From JAJDTQ01 sp965204235 (lineage in GTDB: Bacteria > Desulfobacterota > Binatia > UBA9968 > JAJDTQ01), in the NCBI GenBank assembly GCA_965204235.1, contig OZ241979.1:434001-498000 (forward strand): a stretch of DNA of 64,000 nt. The letters are read 5' to 3'. The position numbers were made by a program, and so were the translations under genes. Under the pieces are notes generated by a model. The model searched no databases. It was not told the DNA's origin and saw only the letters and a program-made list of their open reading frames with translations. Shown in pieces: positions 63,394 through 64,000 of the stretch. The stretch's first letter is position 1. Every line of letters begins with the position of its first letter.

Positions 63394-63426
63394 GGTCCGG
63401 ATCTCCTGTTGCGCCCTTTTCCCGGC

Positions 63427-64000
63427 CTACGGAGACGGGCGGTCTTCAATGGCCCGCAGCACCGCGTCCCGCACCCTGTCGTAGTCCGCGGGCACGTCGA
63501 TGGGGGTGTTGCGGTAGCGCGGGGTGACTTCCGGGAGCCGGGCCTCGTGGTATTGGATCTTGAAGTCGGGGAACTTGAGGCCGTTGGCGGTGGAGATGAC
63601 CACCACGCGTTCCTGCCTGCGGATGACGCCGCGCTCCACCAGCTTGAACAGCGCGGCCAGGGCCACGCCGGTATGCGGGCAGTTGAACAGCCCGGTGCGG
63701 TCCGCACGGGCCGCGGCGTCGGCGAGTTCGGACTCGGTGGCCTCCTCCACCACCCCGTCGAACTCCTTGAGTATGCGGATGGCCTTCTCGAAGCTCACCG
63801 GGTTGCCGATCTGGATGGCGCTGGCCAGGGTCGTCCGGGCCTGGACCGGCTCGAACGCATCGAAACCCTTGAGGTAGCTGCGGTAGAGGGGGTTCGCCCG
63901 CTGGGCCTGGGCGCAGGCGATGCGCGGCAGCCGGGAGATCATGCCGAGGTCGCGCATGAGCTCGAACCCCTTGCCCAGGGCGCTGACGTTGCCCAGGTTC
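63427..64000 (-). CDS. threonine synthase-like enzyme, C-terminal part (runs off right edge)
   Basis: The open frame enters from the edge ('NLGNVSALGKGFELMRDLGM') and ends at TAG 63427: 191 visible residues, of which 'TASAIQIGNPVSFEKAIRIL'-like wording ('LASAIQIGNPVSFEKAIRIL') and 'GLFNCPHTGVALAALFKLVE' are ThrC C-terminal motifs. The PLP lysine lies outside. It forms threonine from O-phosphohomoserine. It is the gene immediately ahead of the island, probably originally continuous with the operon at 54-58.8 kb. Confidence 0.9.
   Translation of the reverse strand, partial: NLGNVSALGKGFELMRDLGMISRLPRIACAQAQRANPLYRSYLKGFDAFEPVQARTTLASAIQIGNPVSFEKAIRILKEFDGVVEEATESELADAAARADRTGLFNCPHTGVALAALFKLVERGVIRRQERVVVISTANGLKFPDFKIQYHEARLPEVTPRYRNTPIDVPADYDRVRDAVLRAIEDRPSP

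Overview
The window is 64 kb of GC-rich chromosome from a Gram-negative bacterium. The evidence is an integration host factor subunit, a lipobox plus autotransporter barrel, and periplasmic ABC components. The order pheA-hisC-tyrA-aroA-cmk-rpsA-ihfB and the block tRNA-Ser / SRP RNA / dnaX / ebfC / recR fit Proteobacteria-like lineages, perhaps a deltaproteobacterial or Tectomicrobia-like uncultured group. That placement is an inference. No rRNA or CRISPR array was seen.

Layout. 1-1.9 kb (minus): the 5' end of a UbiD-type decarboxylase gene and an ABC importer ATPase. 2.1-7.4 kb (plus): a cyclic amidohydrolase followed by a three-subunit molybdenum hydroxylase. 7.4-12.9 kb is an unstable zone. 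It holds a vapC-type PIN toxin gene split by an 801-bp insertion with a 6-bp duplication, a DUF7662-like gene, a lipoprotein S8 protease autotransporter, a stray copy of that protein's signal peptide, and IS1595-type remnants. 12.9-17.1 kb: a CobW-type GTPase, then recR, ebfC, dnaX, SRP RNA and tRNA-Ser. 17.2-20.6 kb: a PhnCDEE-type ABC operon whose binding protein resembles the family annotated as putative selenate-binding. 20.7-22.2 kb: ygfZ and a peroxiredoxin with an in-frame UGA exactly at the peroxidatic cysteine position, followed by a well-placed stem-loop, so it is a probable selenoprotein. 22.3-34.8 kb: housekeeping genes (Nudix, rluB, scpB, scpA, trpS, M50 protease, xerC/D-type recombinase, glnD, amidase, mutS, MerR regulator). 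34.9-47.3 kb: a multispanning membrane protein (copy A), a VWA/AAA+ pair, ihfB, rpsA, cmk and the aromatic amino acid genes. 47.5-52 kb: two more tandem copies (B and C) of the membrane protein, one with an 11-C tract next to its start and one broken by an amber codon. 52.2-58.8 kb: a DMT exporter and a five-gene operon (metal-dependent hydrolase-like, two PLP-fold enzymes, UbiD, ornithine-cyclodeaminase family). 58.8-63.4 kb: an island with a tyrosine integrase and a translationally coupled trio: HEPN protein, deviant ParA/MinD-type ATPase with an N-terminal extension, and a large P-loop ATPase. It lies just behind the stop codon of a threonine-synthase-like gene that runs off the right edge.

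The two most interesting signals are the selenoprotein peroxiredoxin, with a possible selenium-oxyanion transporter beside it, and the integrase-linked HEPN/KGGVG/P-loop trio, which looks like an undescribed conflict or defence module. The split vapC is a clear recent insertion event.
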